From contig DASYDW010000123.1 in NCBI GenBank assembly GCA_036499395.1, forward strand, positions 123,144-187,143: a stretch of DNA of 64,000 bases. Direction: 5' to 3'. Source of the stretch: Pirellulales bacterium. GTDB taxonomy: Bacteria; Planctomycetota; Planctomycetia; Pirellulales; JACPPG01. The notes under the pieces were generated by a model. The model was given only the letters and a program-made list of their open reading frames with translations, ran no database searches and was not told the origin of the DNA. Position 1 is the stretch's first letter. Each line of letters opens with the position of its first letter. Both the position numbers and the translations under genes were made by a program. Positions 36,809 to 45,831 of this stretch are shown in pieces.

Positions 36809-37243
36809 CTAGTCCGAGGCGCTACGGACAAAGGTCGCTTCGCGCACGTGCCCCACCGGTCGCAGATCGGCCGCGGTGTAACGTCGGGCCAGGATCATCG
36901 CCCGGCGCTCGAGCCGATACTGGATCACACCGAAGTGGGCGTTCCAATCCATTTCGCGAACGGTGGCAATGAACGGGCGGTTCTTGCCTAATCGCGAGCA
37001 GACTTCAACGCGATCCCCAATGTCGTAGCCGTCCCCGGCAATGGCCTGCCGCAAAGTCGGCTTCACGCGAAGTCGTTGCGTGCCATAGCCGAGCACGATG
37101 TACGCCCCCTCGCGCCCCAGCCGCCGAAAAACGCGCGTACCGGGAATCAGGCTGCGCGCCAGGCGGACATCGGCTGGATGGACCCAATCGTCCCCATTCT
37201 CGGGCCACCACGGATAAACGAGATAGGCAGGTTCTGTTCGCAT
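36809..37243 (-). CDS. conserved-looking protein of unknown function
   Basis: 144 residues from the ATG at 37243 (the longer frame to 37318 has no plausible start). Motifs: LVYPWWPENGDDWVHPADV near the N-terminus, GTRVFRRLGREGAYIVLGYG, and DIGDRVEVCSRLGKNRPFIATV. The WWPE-x-x-DDW-V-H-P-x-D start and the alternating beta strands suggest a small beta-barrel-like cytoplasmic domain. No signal peptide or membrane segment. I do not assign a family or role. Confidence 0.75.
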   Translation of the reverse strand: MRTEPAYLVYPWWPENGDDWVHPADVRLARSLIPGTRVFRRLGREGAYIVLGYGTQRLRVKPTLRQAIAGDGYDIGDRVEVCSRLGKNRPFIATVREMDWNAHFGVIQYRLERRAMILARRYTAADLRPVGHVREATFVRSASD

Positions 37244-37365
37244 GGCCAAGAGTCTCCGCTGGCCACTGGTCGCCCCCGAAACAGCCCTCACGCTACTGCG
37301 TTGGTCGAGATCGGGCAAGTAACCTGCGCACCGGGCAGCCTTGGCCCTCGGATCGCCGATCCCAA

Positions 37366-39579
37366 TCAGTTCGACCGACCAATACCCTTACGACCGGCGC
37401 TTGTCGAGGACCCGGGCGCCCCAACCGCGGACGGGGCAACCGACGACGCTACCGCATCCACCGCCGCGCCCGTTTCAGGATCGCTGAAATCGGTCTGCTG
37501 CTGCATCAGGTTATCGATGGCCAAAACATGCGGAGCGTTATCGACGGAACTGCGTTGCGCTGGGCCGAATTCGCTCGTCAAAGGCACGGCGCTACTGCTC
37601 GCCGTCGTGGCAAGACCATTGCCCTGCACGGCCGCGCCCCCGCTGGCGAGGGCGAAAGTGGTCGCGGCGTCGGTGGTAACATTCGGCGCTGCCGGGCGTA
37701 AAGGCTGAATCGCATTCACCGACGCTGGCAGCGCCACGCCGGTTGTCGAAAAATCATTAGCAACCGTGGCAGCTACGACGATCGCACTATCCGTAACCTG
37801 CGTGGCGGTTTCCGTCGAAGGTTCCGCGGCCTGCTGGCCGGCCGAAGCGGATGCCGGCAGTGTCGCGAACCAGTTGGCCGAGACCTGAGCCAGGTCCTGA
37901 GTGTTAACGATGCCATCGCCGTTGATGTCTGCCAGCGAAGCGCCGGTCGAAAGCCAACTCGAAGAGATGGCGGCCAAATCTTGCGCGTTGACGATACCGA
38001 CATGATTGACATCGCCGGGCAGCACGTTCACGGAAAATGTAAAATCTCCCCCCGCCGTGCCATTGCCTGACGGAAAATCGCTGAGGCCGTTGGTCCATTC
38101 ACCGTCGAGTGCCTGGCCGCTGGCGTTAGTGACGGCGTTCGCTCCGCTCGATTGCAAATGCAACGACAGCTTGTCGGTACCAATCGCCTTCGACAAGGTC
38201 CACGTAGCGGTAAATGTCGTGCTGTTGTAGTTGAAACTTGCGAACGAGTACTGGCTCACGTTGACGCCGGTGACAGACAGGCTGTTTTCCGAAATGTTTA
38301 CGTTCTGGTCGAACTTGATCTGGACCTGGTTCAAGTTCGTCCAGGGCAAATCCTGGAGTTGCGCCGCGCCACCGACCGGAATTTCGTAGCCAGTGCCGCT
38401 ACCGGTTCCTGCCGCTTGCATGGCGCTCAGGTAACTGTTCGACCAACTCGTGCTCCCAATGCTGACGTCCGCCACCGTTGGTGCCTGCCCGATGACAATC
38501 GGCGACATGAGGTAGGCATGCGTTTGCCCGTCGGGATTGAGGCCATAACCGACGATCTGTCCGGCGTCGTTGATGCCGGCCGCCCCTTCGAGGACCCAGC
38601 CCGAGGCGGGATCGATGAGCGAGTTCAAATCGATCAACTGTCCGCCTTCGTACAGAAAGCCATGTTGTGCGCCATTGCCCAAGGTGGCGAACCCCACGAC
38701 TTGTCCGGCATCGTTAATGGCCTCGGCGAAGCTGTTTATACCGCCGGGAAAGGTACCGATGAAGGTGAGTTGGCCGTCGCTATACATCATGGCCAACGAC
38801 ACGCCGGTATGGATATCACCGTAGCCAGCGATCTGGTTATTGTTGTTGATCGCCGTGGCATCCGTGAAGATGCCATGCGGCAACAAGCCAATGGATTGCA
38901 TAACTCCGTTGACTTCGATGAATCCGCGCAGATTGTTCGGCGTGTTGGTGCTGCCGGCGATCACGCCGTTGTCGTTGATTCCCGTGGCTGCACTCCAGGG
39001 GCCCGAGATCGTGCCCAGATTCTTCACGGTGCCATTACTGTATAAGACGGCGGGGAATTGCTGGTCGGCAAATGCTGCTTCGCCGACCGCCTGACCGCTG
39101 TTGTTAATGGCACTGACGTAACCTTCCCGGGCGCCCGGCAATAGCCCCAGGTCTTGCATCACGCCGTTGCTGTAAATGAAGGGGTGCTCGAGGTTGCCGG
39201 GCGTGCTCGAATTGCCGACGATCTGACCGCTGTCATTAATCGCCGTGGCATTGCTACTGGTTCCTCCGCTCAACACGCCAAGGTCGTACATCTTGCCGTT
39301 GTTGTAGAGAAAGGCATGCTCTTCGCCGTTGGCGGTGCTGGCACCTCCGACCACTTCGCCCCGGCTGTTGATTCCAAAGGCCAGGCTGAACGAACCGCCG
39401 GGCAGGACTCCCAAATCCGTAACCGTGTACGAAACGGTCAGCAGGCGTCGATCTTCGAGCGTTTCGACCCCCAACCTTCGGAACCGCAATCCTGAGTTCC
39501 TATCGGCGACCGTCGCGCGCTGTCGGCGCGTGCCTGTCGTTCGGTTCCTGCCGCTTGAACGATCAAAATTCTGTCGCAT
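37366..39579 (-). CDS. LEPR-XLL, HAF-repeat and dockerin-like surface protein
   Basis: 737 residues. The N-terminus is basic, then LGVETLEDRRLLTV, the LEPR-XLL-type planctomycete export segment (around residues 35-48), which replaces a classical signal peptide. Seven HAF-like repeats (about 45 residues each; consensus D-L-G-x-L-P-G-G ... A-x-x-I-N-x-x-G-Q-I/V-V-G) cover residues about 50-350. A beta-sandwich segment follows, then two dockerin-type calcium motifs (VLPGDVNHVGIVNAQDL and DINGDGIVNTQDL) with the Asp/Asn ligands in place near residue 535-570, and a low-complexity Ala/Thr/Ser tail. Surface or secreted function is inferred; the HAF family has no known activity. Confidence 0.88.
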   Translation of the reverse strand: MRQNFDRSSGRNRTTGTRRQRATVADRNSGLRFRRLGVETLEDRRLLTVSYTVTDLGVLPGGSFSLAFGINSRGEVVGGASTANGEEHAFLYNNGKMYDLGVLSGGTSSNATAINDSGQIVGNSSTPGNLEHPFIYSNGVMQDLGLLPGAREGYVSAINNSGQAVGEAAFADQQFPAVLYSNGTVKNLGTISGPWSAATGINDNGVIAGSTNTPNNLRGFIEVNGVMQSIGLLPHGIFTDATAINNNNQIAGYGDIHTGVSLAMMYSDGQLTFIGTFPGGINSFAEAINDAGQVVGFATLGNGAQHGFLYEGGQLIDLNSLIDPASGWVLEGAAGINDAGQIVGYGLNPDGQTHAYLMSPIVIGQAPTVADVSIGSTSWSNSYLSAMQAAGTGSGTGYEIPVGGAAQLQDLPWTNLNQVQIKFDQNVNISENSLSVTGVNVSQYSFASFNYNSTTFTATWTLSKAIGTDKLSLHLQSSGANAVTNASGQALDGEWTNGLSDFPSGNGTAGGDFTFSVNVLPGDVNHVGIVNAQDLAAISSSWLSTGASLADINGDGIVNTQDLAQVSANWFATLPASASAGQQAAEPSTETATQVTDSAIVVAATVANDFSTTGVALPASVNAIQPLRPAAPNVTTDAATTFALASGGAAVQGNGLATTASSSAVPLTSEFGPAQRSSVDNAPHVLAIDNLMQQQTDFSDPETGAAVDAVASSVAPSAVGAPGSSTSAGRKGIGRSN

Positions 39580-40259
39580 GCTTCTCCACCTATTCCCTTG
39601 TGGAATGTACCGGCAAGTTCTCTGTCACGGCTGTTCGAAGTGCGTCGTCGACGAGATCGCCCCTCGATGCGCGCAAACGTTCTCGCCGCTCATGGCAAAG
39701 CGCGCGGAATCCTCGCTTGCGTGACCAGAAGTGTGCGAGCCTGTGCTAAGAAGTTCGAGTCAGCCCGACGACGGGCGTTCCAAAGATCATCTCCCCAAAA
39801 CGGCCTCGCATGCTGCCCCGAAACAAAGCGCTGTGGATGACGCCCTGTCGATGACGAAATGCTGCGCTGACCGTTAGGTTATCCCCCTGATGTGCATCTG
39901 AACTGCCTGACCCGAAAGGCACGCACGTCGAAGTTAGCAGACCCCCGCAACGCGGGGAAGGAAAATTCGGGAGCTTTTGCGCGGAAATTTGGGGGTCGAT
40001 CGGGACCGCGGTGGGGTTGGTAGCAATGCCTTGATATCCGCAAAGTGTTCGCCTTGGCGGACTCGCCGACGCGATCTCGCTAGACCATGGGGACAATGCA
40101 ACTTCATGCTGAGCGGCCGCGACAGCTGTCGGGACTGAGGTGCGCGCTGGCGTTTTTGGTCCAAGGCAACCGGAGTATCTCCCGGCTAGAATCGAGCTGC
40201 GCCGGGCCGGCAGGCTGCCGGCATCTGGAAAACCTGGTTCGACACTGGTGTGCTTTTTT
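39580..40259. other. 680-base region with no gene supported
   Basis: Between the divergent HAF/dockerin gene and the YjbR gene. It contains a small hairpin CCCCCGCAACGCGGGG (about 39943-39958) and complementary GACCCCC and GGGGGTC arms bracketing 39941-39996. The 213-codon minus-strand frame from 40387 overlaps the YjbR gene and has no plausible start or composition. Function unknown. Confidence 0.5.
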
Positions 40260-40619
40260 ATGAGTGAGCGATTGTTGGCCCGTGTGCGCCGGATTTGTCT
40301 GGCATTGCCGGATACCAGCGAACGATTGTCCCACAACGAACCGACTTTTTTTGCCGGCAAGAAGGTCTTCGTCATGTTCGCGAACAATCATCATGGCGAC
40401 GGCCGCGTGGCGGTCTGGTTGCCTGGCACGCTGGAAGATCAGGAGTCGCTCATCGCAGAGGATCCTCAGAAATTCTTTCGCCCACCCTACGTCGGCCCAC
40501 GAGGCTGGTTAGGCGTCATCCTGAAGAACGTCAGCGTATCCGAACTAAGCCTGCTCATCGAAGCGGCCTACGAACGAGTCCGCGCGCCACGCCCCAAGCC
40601 AAAACGCAGGACGCGATGA
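40260..40619 (+). CDS. MmcQ/YjbR family protein
   Basis: 119 residues from the ATG at 40260 (an in-frame ATG at 40140 precedes Arg/Pro-rich sequence). MSERLLARVRRICLALPDTSERLSHNEPTFF has the YjbR start pattern (Leu-Pro-x-x-x-E/S-x-x-x-H-x-x-P-x-F), followed by GKKVFVMFANNHHGDGR, VAVWLPG and the YVGPRGWLGV motif. Members are small DNA-binding-fold proteins of unknown role, often stress-related. Normal length. Confidence 0.87.
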   Translation: MSERLLARVRRICLALPDTSERLSHNEPTFFAGKKVFVMFANNHHGDGRVAVWLPGTLEDQESLIAEDPQKFFRPPYVGPRGWLGVILKNVSVSELSLLIEAAYERVRAPRPKPKRRTR

Positions 40620-40764
40620 AACCTCACGACGAATGTCGGCGAAGCACCGCACGGATTCTGCGGCCGGTCGATGATTACAACCGACGAACTGCCGGCGCCC
40701 TGACCTGGTTGCTCAGCCGGGTGGAGTGTAGCGATCAGGCGGCCGTACGTGAATCGCTGACCGT

Positions 40765-41607
40765 CTATGGCTTGACCGCGTAGACCTTGACGCTGGCCGC
40801 ATAATCATTGACGTTGTACCGGCTCAGCAATTCCTTGATCCGTCCGTGCAAATCATCGGAACAGCATGACACGACGGGCAAAGTCTCGCTCATTCCGGGC
40901 GAGCAACAGCCGGATTGATTTTCGACCATTGAATAGGCGTTCAAGTCTGACCCGCTGTCGATCACTTCCACGGCCGCGAAACCGGCTGCGATCAATCCCG
41001 CCTTGTAATCGTCAAGCGGAATCGCCCCAGCGATGCAGCCAACGTAGGCCATTAGGTCGTTGCCAATCTCGGCCGGTAGCGGTTGCTTTAGGGCAATATC
41101 GCTCACGGCGAGCCGTCCGCCCGGCTTCAATACCCTGGCAATCTCGCGAAACACAGCGGGCTTGTCGGACGCAAGGTTGATAACGCAATTGCTGATGACG
41201 CAATCAACCGACGAATCCGTTAACGGCATCTTGTCGATAGTTGCCTTGTGGAATTCGACATTCGATAGCCCCGCTTTCGCGGCATTGGCATTCGCCAAGG
41301 CAAGCATTTCGTCCGTCATGTCGATTCCGATTGCTTTCCCTGTCGGTCCGACCTTAGATGCTGCAAGGAACACATCCAGCCCGCCCCCGCTGCCAAGATC
41401 AACAACCGTCTCGCCTGGCTTCAGACTGGCGAAGGCTGTGGGATTGCCACACGATAGCCCCATGTTGGCTTCGGCGGGGATCGACGCGAGTTGATCGGCC
41501 GAATAGCCGAAGGCTTCGGCGACGGCGCGGACGCCCGCATGCTTGCTCGATAGCCCTTTGGTCGCAACTGATCCGTACTTTTCCTGTACTATCTGCTCGA
41601 TAGACAT
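40765..41607 (-). CDS. arsM: arsenite methyltransferase
   Basis: 280 residues. SAM-binding: [16 protein letters not shown] (about 68-83). The three cysteines needed for arsenite binding are visible as Cys53 (LSCGNPT), Cys141 (ISNCVINL) and Cys191 (YVGCIAGA); the 50-residue spacing of the last two matches characterised ArsM. An extra Cys136 and a late GCC...CC pair ([15 protein letters not shown]) are present. The enzyme methylates As(III) to less toxic or volatile forms with SAM. It overlaps acr3 by 19 bases and is the last gene of the operon. Confidence 0.94.
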   Translation of the reverse strand: MSIEQIVQEKYGSVATKGLSSKHAGVRAVAEAFGYSADQLASIPAEANMGLSCGNPTAFASLKPGETVVDLGSGGGLDVFLAASKVGPTGKAIGIDMTDEMLALANANAAKAGLSNVEFHKATIDKMPLTDSSVDCVISNCVINLASDKPAVFREIARVLKPGGRLAVSDIALKQPLPAEIGNDLMAYVGCIAGAIPLDDYKAGLIAAGFAAVEVIDSGSDLNAYSMVENQSGCCSPGMSETLPVVSCCSDDLHGRIKELLSRYNVNDYAASVKVYAVKP

Positions 41608-42647
41608 GGCTTTGTCTCCGGTTCAAAGTATCGGCGTTGAAAATAGAACGCGAGATTGACAAGTCCGATCATCACTGGCACTTCAACCAGCGGCCCGATC
41701 ACGGCCGCGAAGGCGGCTCCGTGGCTAATACCGAACACGGCAACCGCAACGGCAATAGCTAGCTCAAAGTTGTTGCTCGCCGCTGTGAAGGCAATTGTTG
41801 TCGTCTTCGAGTAGTCCGCCCCCATTGCCTTGCCCATTCCGAAACTGACAAGGAACATGACCACGAAATAGATCAACAGCGGAACGGCAATCAGCAGCAC
41901 GCTAGCCGGCTCTCCGATGATCCGATCGCCTTGAATGCTGAACATGACAACGATGGTGAACAGCAGGGAAATCAGCGTTAGAGGGCTAATCGTGGGGATG
42001 AAAGTCTGTTCGTACCACGTTCGCCCCTTCATTCTCAGCAACACGAATCGCGTCAACATGCCGGCAAGAAACGGAATACCCAAGTAGACGAACACACTTT
42101 GGGCAATCTGACCGATAGTCACATTGACGGTACTACCCTCTAGGCCAAACAGCGGAGGTAGTACCGTGACGAATAGCCAAGCGAAGGGGCTGTAAAAGAG
42201 AACTTGAAAAACGCTGTTGAAGGCAACCAGCCCGGCTGCATACTCAGCGTCGCCCTTTGCTAGGTCATTCCAGACGATCACCATTGCGATGCAACGGGCA
42301 ATCCCAATCAGGATCAAGCCGACCATGAATTCCGGGTAGTCACGTAGGAACAGCACGGCAAGCCCAAACATCAACAAGGGGCCGATGATCCAGTTTTGCG
42401 CAAGCGAAAGCCCCAAGACTTTCCAGTCTCGAAACACGTCGCCTAATTCCTCATACCGCACTTTGGCGAGCGGCGGGTACATCATCACGATTAGGCCAAT
42501 CGCAATCGGAATGTTTGTCGTGCCGATTTGAAAGCGATCAACGAAACCACGCACCCCGGAAACGAAGTAGCCCAACCCGACGCCAACGGCCATCGCAAGG
42601 AAAATCCACAACGTCAAATAGCGGTCAAGGAACTTTAGGCGTTGCAT
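41589..42647 (-). CDS. arsB/acr3: arsenite efflux transporter Acr3
   Basis: 352 residues with ten membrane segments, the ACR3 architecture. [29 protein letters not shown] is the family N-terminus; the conserved arsenite-binding Cys lies in [19 protein letters not shown]. Also visible: KPVALAIGLIV-type TM motifs and the C-terminal [23 protein letters not shown]. It exports As(III) from the cytoplasm using the proton gradient. Codons here use more A/T at third positions than the surrounding genes. It overlaps arsC by 13 bases upstream. Confidence 0.96.
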   Translation of the reverse strand: MQRLKFLDRYLTLWIFLAMAVGVGLGYFVSGVRGFVDRFQIGTTNIPIAIGLIVMMYPPLAKVRYEELGDVFRDWKVLGLSLAQNWIIGPLLMFGLAVLFLRDYPEFMVGLILIGIARCIAMVIVWNDLAKGDAEYAAGLVAFNSVFQVLFYSPFAWLFVTVLPPLFGLEGSTVNVTIGQIAQSVFVYLGIPFLAGMLTRFVLLRMKGRTWYEQTFIPTISPLTLISLLFTIVVMFSIQGDRIIGEPASVLLIAVPLLIYFVVMFLVSFGMGKAMGADYSKTTTIAFTAASNNFELAIAVAVAVFGISHGAAFAAVIGPLVEVPVMIGLVNLAFYFQRRYFEPETKPCLSSR

Positions 42648-43069
42648 TCGGTCAATCCTTGAGGCAAGCGTTCGATGAAGGCACGAATTTCGTCCCGCAC
42701 CCGCCGATAGATTTGCAACTTATCGGCTTCGGGCACCGATTGAGCCAGTCGTGGGGGATCATCAAACCCGGCGTGAATCCGCTTTATGTTGCCCGGCAGA
42801 ATTGGACACGTTTCGTTGGCGTTGTCGCAGACGGTCACAACGTAGTCCAAGTGCGTGCCCCTTAAATCGTGAATGTGCTTGGAGTCTTGCCGGCTAATAT
42901 CGACGCCTGCCTCTGCCATGACCTTTACAGCGGCGGGATTCATCCCATGTGGCGACGTACCGGCCGAGTAGGCTTCGATTACGTCACTCTTCAAATGCCT
43001 TGCCCAGCCTTCGGCCATTTGGCTTCGGCATGAATTGCCAGTACACAGGAACAGAACCGCGATCTTCAT
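42635..43069 (-). CDS. arsC: arsenate reductase (thioredoxin-coupled, LMW phosphatase type)
   Basis: 144 residues. The CX5R catalytic loop CTGNSCR occupies residues 9-15 (nucleophile Cys9), followed by [10 protein letters not shown]. Further conserved Cys in [13 protein letters not shown] complete the redox relay used by thioredoxin-coupled ArsC, and [15 protein letters not shown] is typical. It reduces arsenate to arsenite, which Acr3 then exports. It lies between arsR (33-base gap) and acr3 (13-base overlap) in the operon arsR-arsC-acr3-arsM. Confidence 0.95.
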   Translation of the reverse strand: MKIAVLFLCTGNSCRSQMAEGWARHLKSDVIEAYSAGTSPHGMNPAAVKVMAEAGVDISRQDSKHIHDLRGTHLDYVVTVCDNANETCPILPGNIKRIHAGFDDPPRLAQSVPEADKLQIYRRVRDEIRAFIERLPQGLTECNA

Positions 43070-43102
43070 ACGGGTAAGCGGATATAAGTAGGCAAATAAA
43101 AA

Positions 43103-43444
43103 TCAGCAGCAACGCTTACGCAGTGTCGCTACTTGCTTGGTATCCGTAGCGAATTCCGGCACGTCGGCGCACGCTAGGCAATTGAGCAGCTTTTCGTGGA
43201 ATTTGGTGCGCGCTGGAGTGAGCCGGTAGTAGCTCCACAACCCTTCCTTGCGAGCCATCACAAGCCGTGCCCGCCGCAAGTAGGCAAGGTGCCGAGACGC
43301 TGTAGGCTGCGGCACGCGTAGTACGTCAACAATGTGGCAGACGCACAATTCGCCGTCTCTCAACAAGTTGAGAATCCGCAAGCGGGTCCGATCCGAGACA
43401 GCCCGGAGCATCGCATCGACAGGGGTAGCGGCTTTCGTTTTCAT
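43103..43444 (-). CDS. arsR: ArsR family transcriptional regulator
   Basis: 113 residues. The winged helix contains the As(III)-binding motif ELCVCHIVDVL (Cys34 and Cys36, in the recognition region) and SRHLAYLRRARLV. Additional Cys lie in CLACADVP and the terminal RKRCC. It represses the ars operon and is released by arsenite. It is the first gene of the operon; its start codon lies inside the operator repeat at 43443-43462, which predicts autorepression. Confidence 0.95.
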   Translation of the reverse strand: MKTKAATPVDAMLRAVSDRTRLRILNLLRDGELCVCHIVDVLRVPQPTASRHLAYLRRARLVMARKEGLWSYYRLTPARTKFHEKLLNCLACADVPEFATDTKQVATLRKRCC

Positions 43445-43462
43445 ATTCGCCTAAGTGAATAT
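43443..43462 (-). promoter_or_regulatory. ArsR operator (inverted repeat) overlapping the arsR start codon
   Basis: ATATTC (43443-43448) and GAATAT (43457-43462) are inverted copies with an 8-base spacer. The repeat overlaps both the -10 hexamer and the arsR ATG at 43444-43442, so a bound repressor would block transcription. Confidence 0.7.
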
Positions 43463-43486
43463 AGAAGTGCGACGCGAGCGGGTCAA
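43458..43486 (-). promoter_or_regulatory. arsR operon promoter
   Basis: On the minus strand: TTGACC (43481-43486), a 17-base spacer, and TATATT (43458-43463). The start codon follows about 13 bases after the -10, so the mRNA is leaderless or nearly so. Confidence 0.7.
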
Positions 43487-43505
43487 GTCGAGCTACAATT
43501 CAGAT

Positions 43506-43697
43506 ATGGCAGTCGATTGGGACGCTTTCATCATTAACCGCACGCTCGGAACCGACGTAGCAACGTCGGTTGCAGGCTCGATGGAAGATTCGGACACGCT
43601 CGCGCCCGTCACGCGCGAAAATCGTGCGTCGCATGCACGGGGATGGCTGATCGGAATCGGCGTCGTGCTCGCCTGGACAATCTGGCGAAGACTCTAG
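43506..43697 (+). CDS. small tail-anchored-like membrane protein
   Basis: 63 residues from the ATG at 43506, divergent from arsR. A polar N-terminus (MAVDWDAFIINRTLG...) is followed by one membrane segment (GWLIGIGVVLAWTIW) at the extreme C-terminus ending RRL, a tail-anchor-like arrangement. The frame is open upstream to 43455. No family recognised; coding status is plausible but not certain. Confidence 0.45.
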   Translation: MAVDWDAFIINRTLGTDVATSVAGSMEDSDTLAPVTRENRASHARGWLIGIGVVLAWTIWRRL

Positions 43698-43872
43698 AGG
43701 GCTCGCTCCCGTCTGAATGGCACGGCCAGCGGCTCAGGATGCGGTCGCCAGCAATCCCCCTGTTGCTAGAATAGGGCACGCGGGAAAACGGCCGCCGATT
43801 ATGCCATCGGCATGCGTCGGTGGCATCCGAAGAACGATCCTGCCCAGCCCAATGCGGGGCAGATCACCACAA

Positions 43873-43945
<73 letters not shown>

Positions 43946-44433
43946 TTGCATCGACTGACGCGGTCTGCTCGGGGTCCGCCTTGCTCCCCAGAGCTGTTCA
44001 GCTTTCGACCGCCTGTGCGCAATCGCCCGCTCGCACGGCATCGCGTTGCGCGCCGCCAAGCTGGTTCCGAATCGTTCCACGGCCTGCAGAACGCCACGAC
44101 GTTTTCGGCGCTCTGCCACCTCGGCTCGCCGACGATATCACTCGCTGGCTTTCGGCATTCTGCGCCGTGGTCGCTGCGGCAGTTTACGGTCATCGCTCGG
44201 CCGGCCGTGGCTGATTGTCCGTGGCACGGCCGTTGCAAACGAGTGGACCACGACAAATTGACGCGGTTCCCTTGCCAACCCACTATCACTATATCTCGGA
44301 TGTGGTCGCAAAATGGTGAATCGCGCTTCCGTAGCGTAGGCGCTTCTTCCTAGACTTAAGTGGGGCGCGGGTGCGGGTTTACTCGGTCTTGGTCGTGCCG
44401 CGTGGATCTTTGATTGTCCGTCAGTATTACCCC
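43946..44433. other. 488-base region with no gene seen
   Basis: Between tRNA-Arg and the sensor kinase, both on the plus strand. Open frames exist but their products are Arg/Pro/Ser-rich and lack ribosome binding sites. No duplicate of the tRNA 3' end was found, so no attachment site is supported. Confidence 0.4.
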
Positions 44434-45831
44434 ATGGATGACTTGTTGGCGAAATTCGGTAAGCAGCGGTGGGCACCCTACCTTTGCGTAGGCACCGCCT
44501 TGGCTCTGGTCGTTCTGTTGGGGCTTTGTGGGGCTTACTTGGAATTGGACCGGGCGCGGACCGGGGTCATCAGCGCCGTCATCGGGCGCTGGCAATCTCA
44601 CGCCGAACGCACGGCAGGGAACCTAGAAAGCGCGCTGGCCGATGCGGGTACAGGTCCCGACCTTGCGGCCACGCGCGACGTTCCCTGGCTACGTGCACGT
44701 TGGGCCCAAGTAATTCACCAGCCTGAGCGCGTGTACGCCGCGATTGTCGATAACTCGGGAGTTATCATCGCGCACAGCGATCCCGATCACGAAGGGTTGC
44801 GCATCCCCGAGCAATGGTTTATCGCCGAGTTGGCCGAAGCGGGGCCGAATGTCGTCGAAACTGACTGCCAAGAACTAACCGGCGGTACCGCTGCGTACGA
44901 CATTCAAGTACCGATTTCCGTGGGGGGCACGCGCGTCGGCACCTACCATTCTGGAGTCAACGCGGCATGGCTGCAAAACCAGTTAACGGCCGCGCGATCG
45001 GTCGTACTGCGCCGCTGGATGTTGGTGATTGGCGGAATCGTCGCCGTCGTGACCGTTGCCGTCTTGGCGCTATTGGGCATCACCCGTCGGACCGTTGCGC
45101 TCGAAGGCGAACTGAGTCGCGCCGAACTAGAGCGCATCGCCGCGATCAATCGATTGATCACCGGCCTGGCGCATGAAATCCGCAATCCGCTCAATGCCAT
45201 TAAGTTGAATCTTTTCGCGGTCACGCGTCGCCTGGAAAGGCGCGCCGAACCATTGGACGATACCACGACGCAAATGCTCGAAGCCAGCACCGCCGAGGTG
45301 GGCCGAGTCGAGGAGCTGATGCGTGAACTGCTGGGTTATGTACGCGACGAACCTCAGGCTCATGAACTTGTCGATCTGGTCGCCGAAGTCCGGAACGCGG
45401 TGACGTTTTACGAGCCGGTACTGGCTGAAGATCATATCCGCTTGCATACCGATTTTCCCGAGGAGTCGATCGAAGTCCGTCTCAATCGCCGCCGGTTGCG
45501 GCAGATTCTTTTGAATCTGCTTACCAATTCGCGCGAAGCACTCGGCGAACAGGGGCACATCTGGGTGACGATTCGCCGGCACGACGATTTTGCAGAGGTC
45601 GAGGTTCGAGATGACGGGCCCGGCATCCCACTGCAGGACAAGGAGAAAGTGTTCGAGCCTTTTTTCTCGACAAAAAGCGCCGGCGTGGGACTGGGACTGA
45701 CACTGGTGCGCAATTACGTCCTTCAATTCGGCGGCGATGTGCGATGGATCAAGCATGACAAAGGGGGGTCTTGCATTCAACTGTCGTTCCCGCTGGCCGA
45801 TCCTTCAGTTCTAGCCCGAGGTGCCGTGTGA
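44434..45831 (+). CDS. sensor histidine kinase
   Basis: 465 residues from the ATG at 44434; the frame runs upstream but the later start gives a normal N-terminus. Two membrane segments (YLCVGTALALVVLLGLCGAYL near the start and WMLVIGGIVAVVTVAVLALLG around residue 190-210) flank a periplasmic sensor region of about 150 residues. The kinase core has the H-box GLAHEIRNPLNAIK with His247, an N-box NLLTNSREAL, G-box DDGPGIPLQD and FFSTKSAGVGLGLTLVRNYV. It is homologous to NtrB-type kinases. The GTG of the response regulator overlaps its stop, so the pair is coupled. Confidence 0.94.
   Translation: MDDLLAKFGKQRWAPYLCVGTALALVVLLGLCGAYLELDRARTGVISAVIGRWQSHAERTAGNLESALADAGTGPDLAATRDVPWLRARWAQVIHQPERVYAAIVDNSGVIIAHSDPDHEGLRIPEQWFIAELAEAGPNVVETDCQELTGGTAAYDIQVPISVGGTRVGTYHSGVNAAWLQNQLTAARSVVLRRWMLVIGGIVAVVTVAVLALLGITRRTVALEGELSRAELERIAAINRLITGLAHEIRNPLNAIKLNLFAVTRRLERRAEPLDDTTTQMLEASTAEVGRVEELMRELLGYVRDEPQAHELVDLVAEVRNAVTFYEPVLAEDHIRLHTDFPEESIEVRLNRRRLRQILLNLLTNSREALGEQGHIWVTIRRHDDFAEVEVRDDGPGIPLQDKEKVFEPFFSTKSAGVGLGLTLVRNYVLQFGGDVRWIKHDKGGSCIQLSFPLADPSVLARGAV

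Noticed and set aside
39746-40387. 213-codon open frame on the minus strand
   Set aside because: Overlaps the YjbR gene in the wrong frame and has a composition typical of shadow frames.
43946-44353. 135-codon open frame after the tRNA
   Set aside because: Arg/Pro/Ser-rich product, no ribosome binding site, overlaps other frames on both strands; a by-product of GC-rich DNA.
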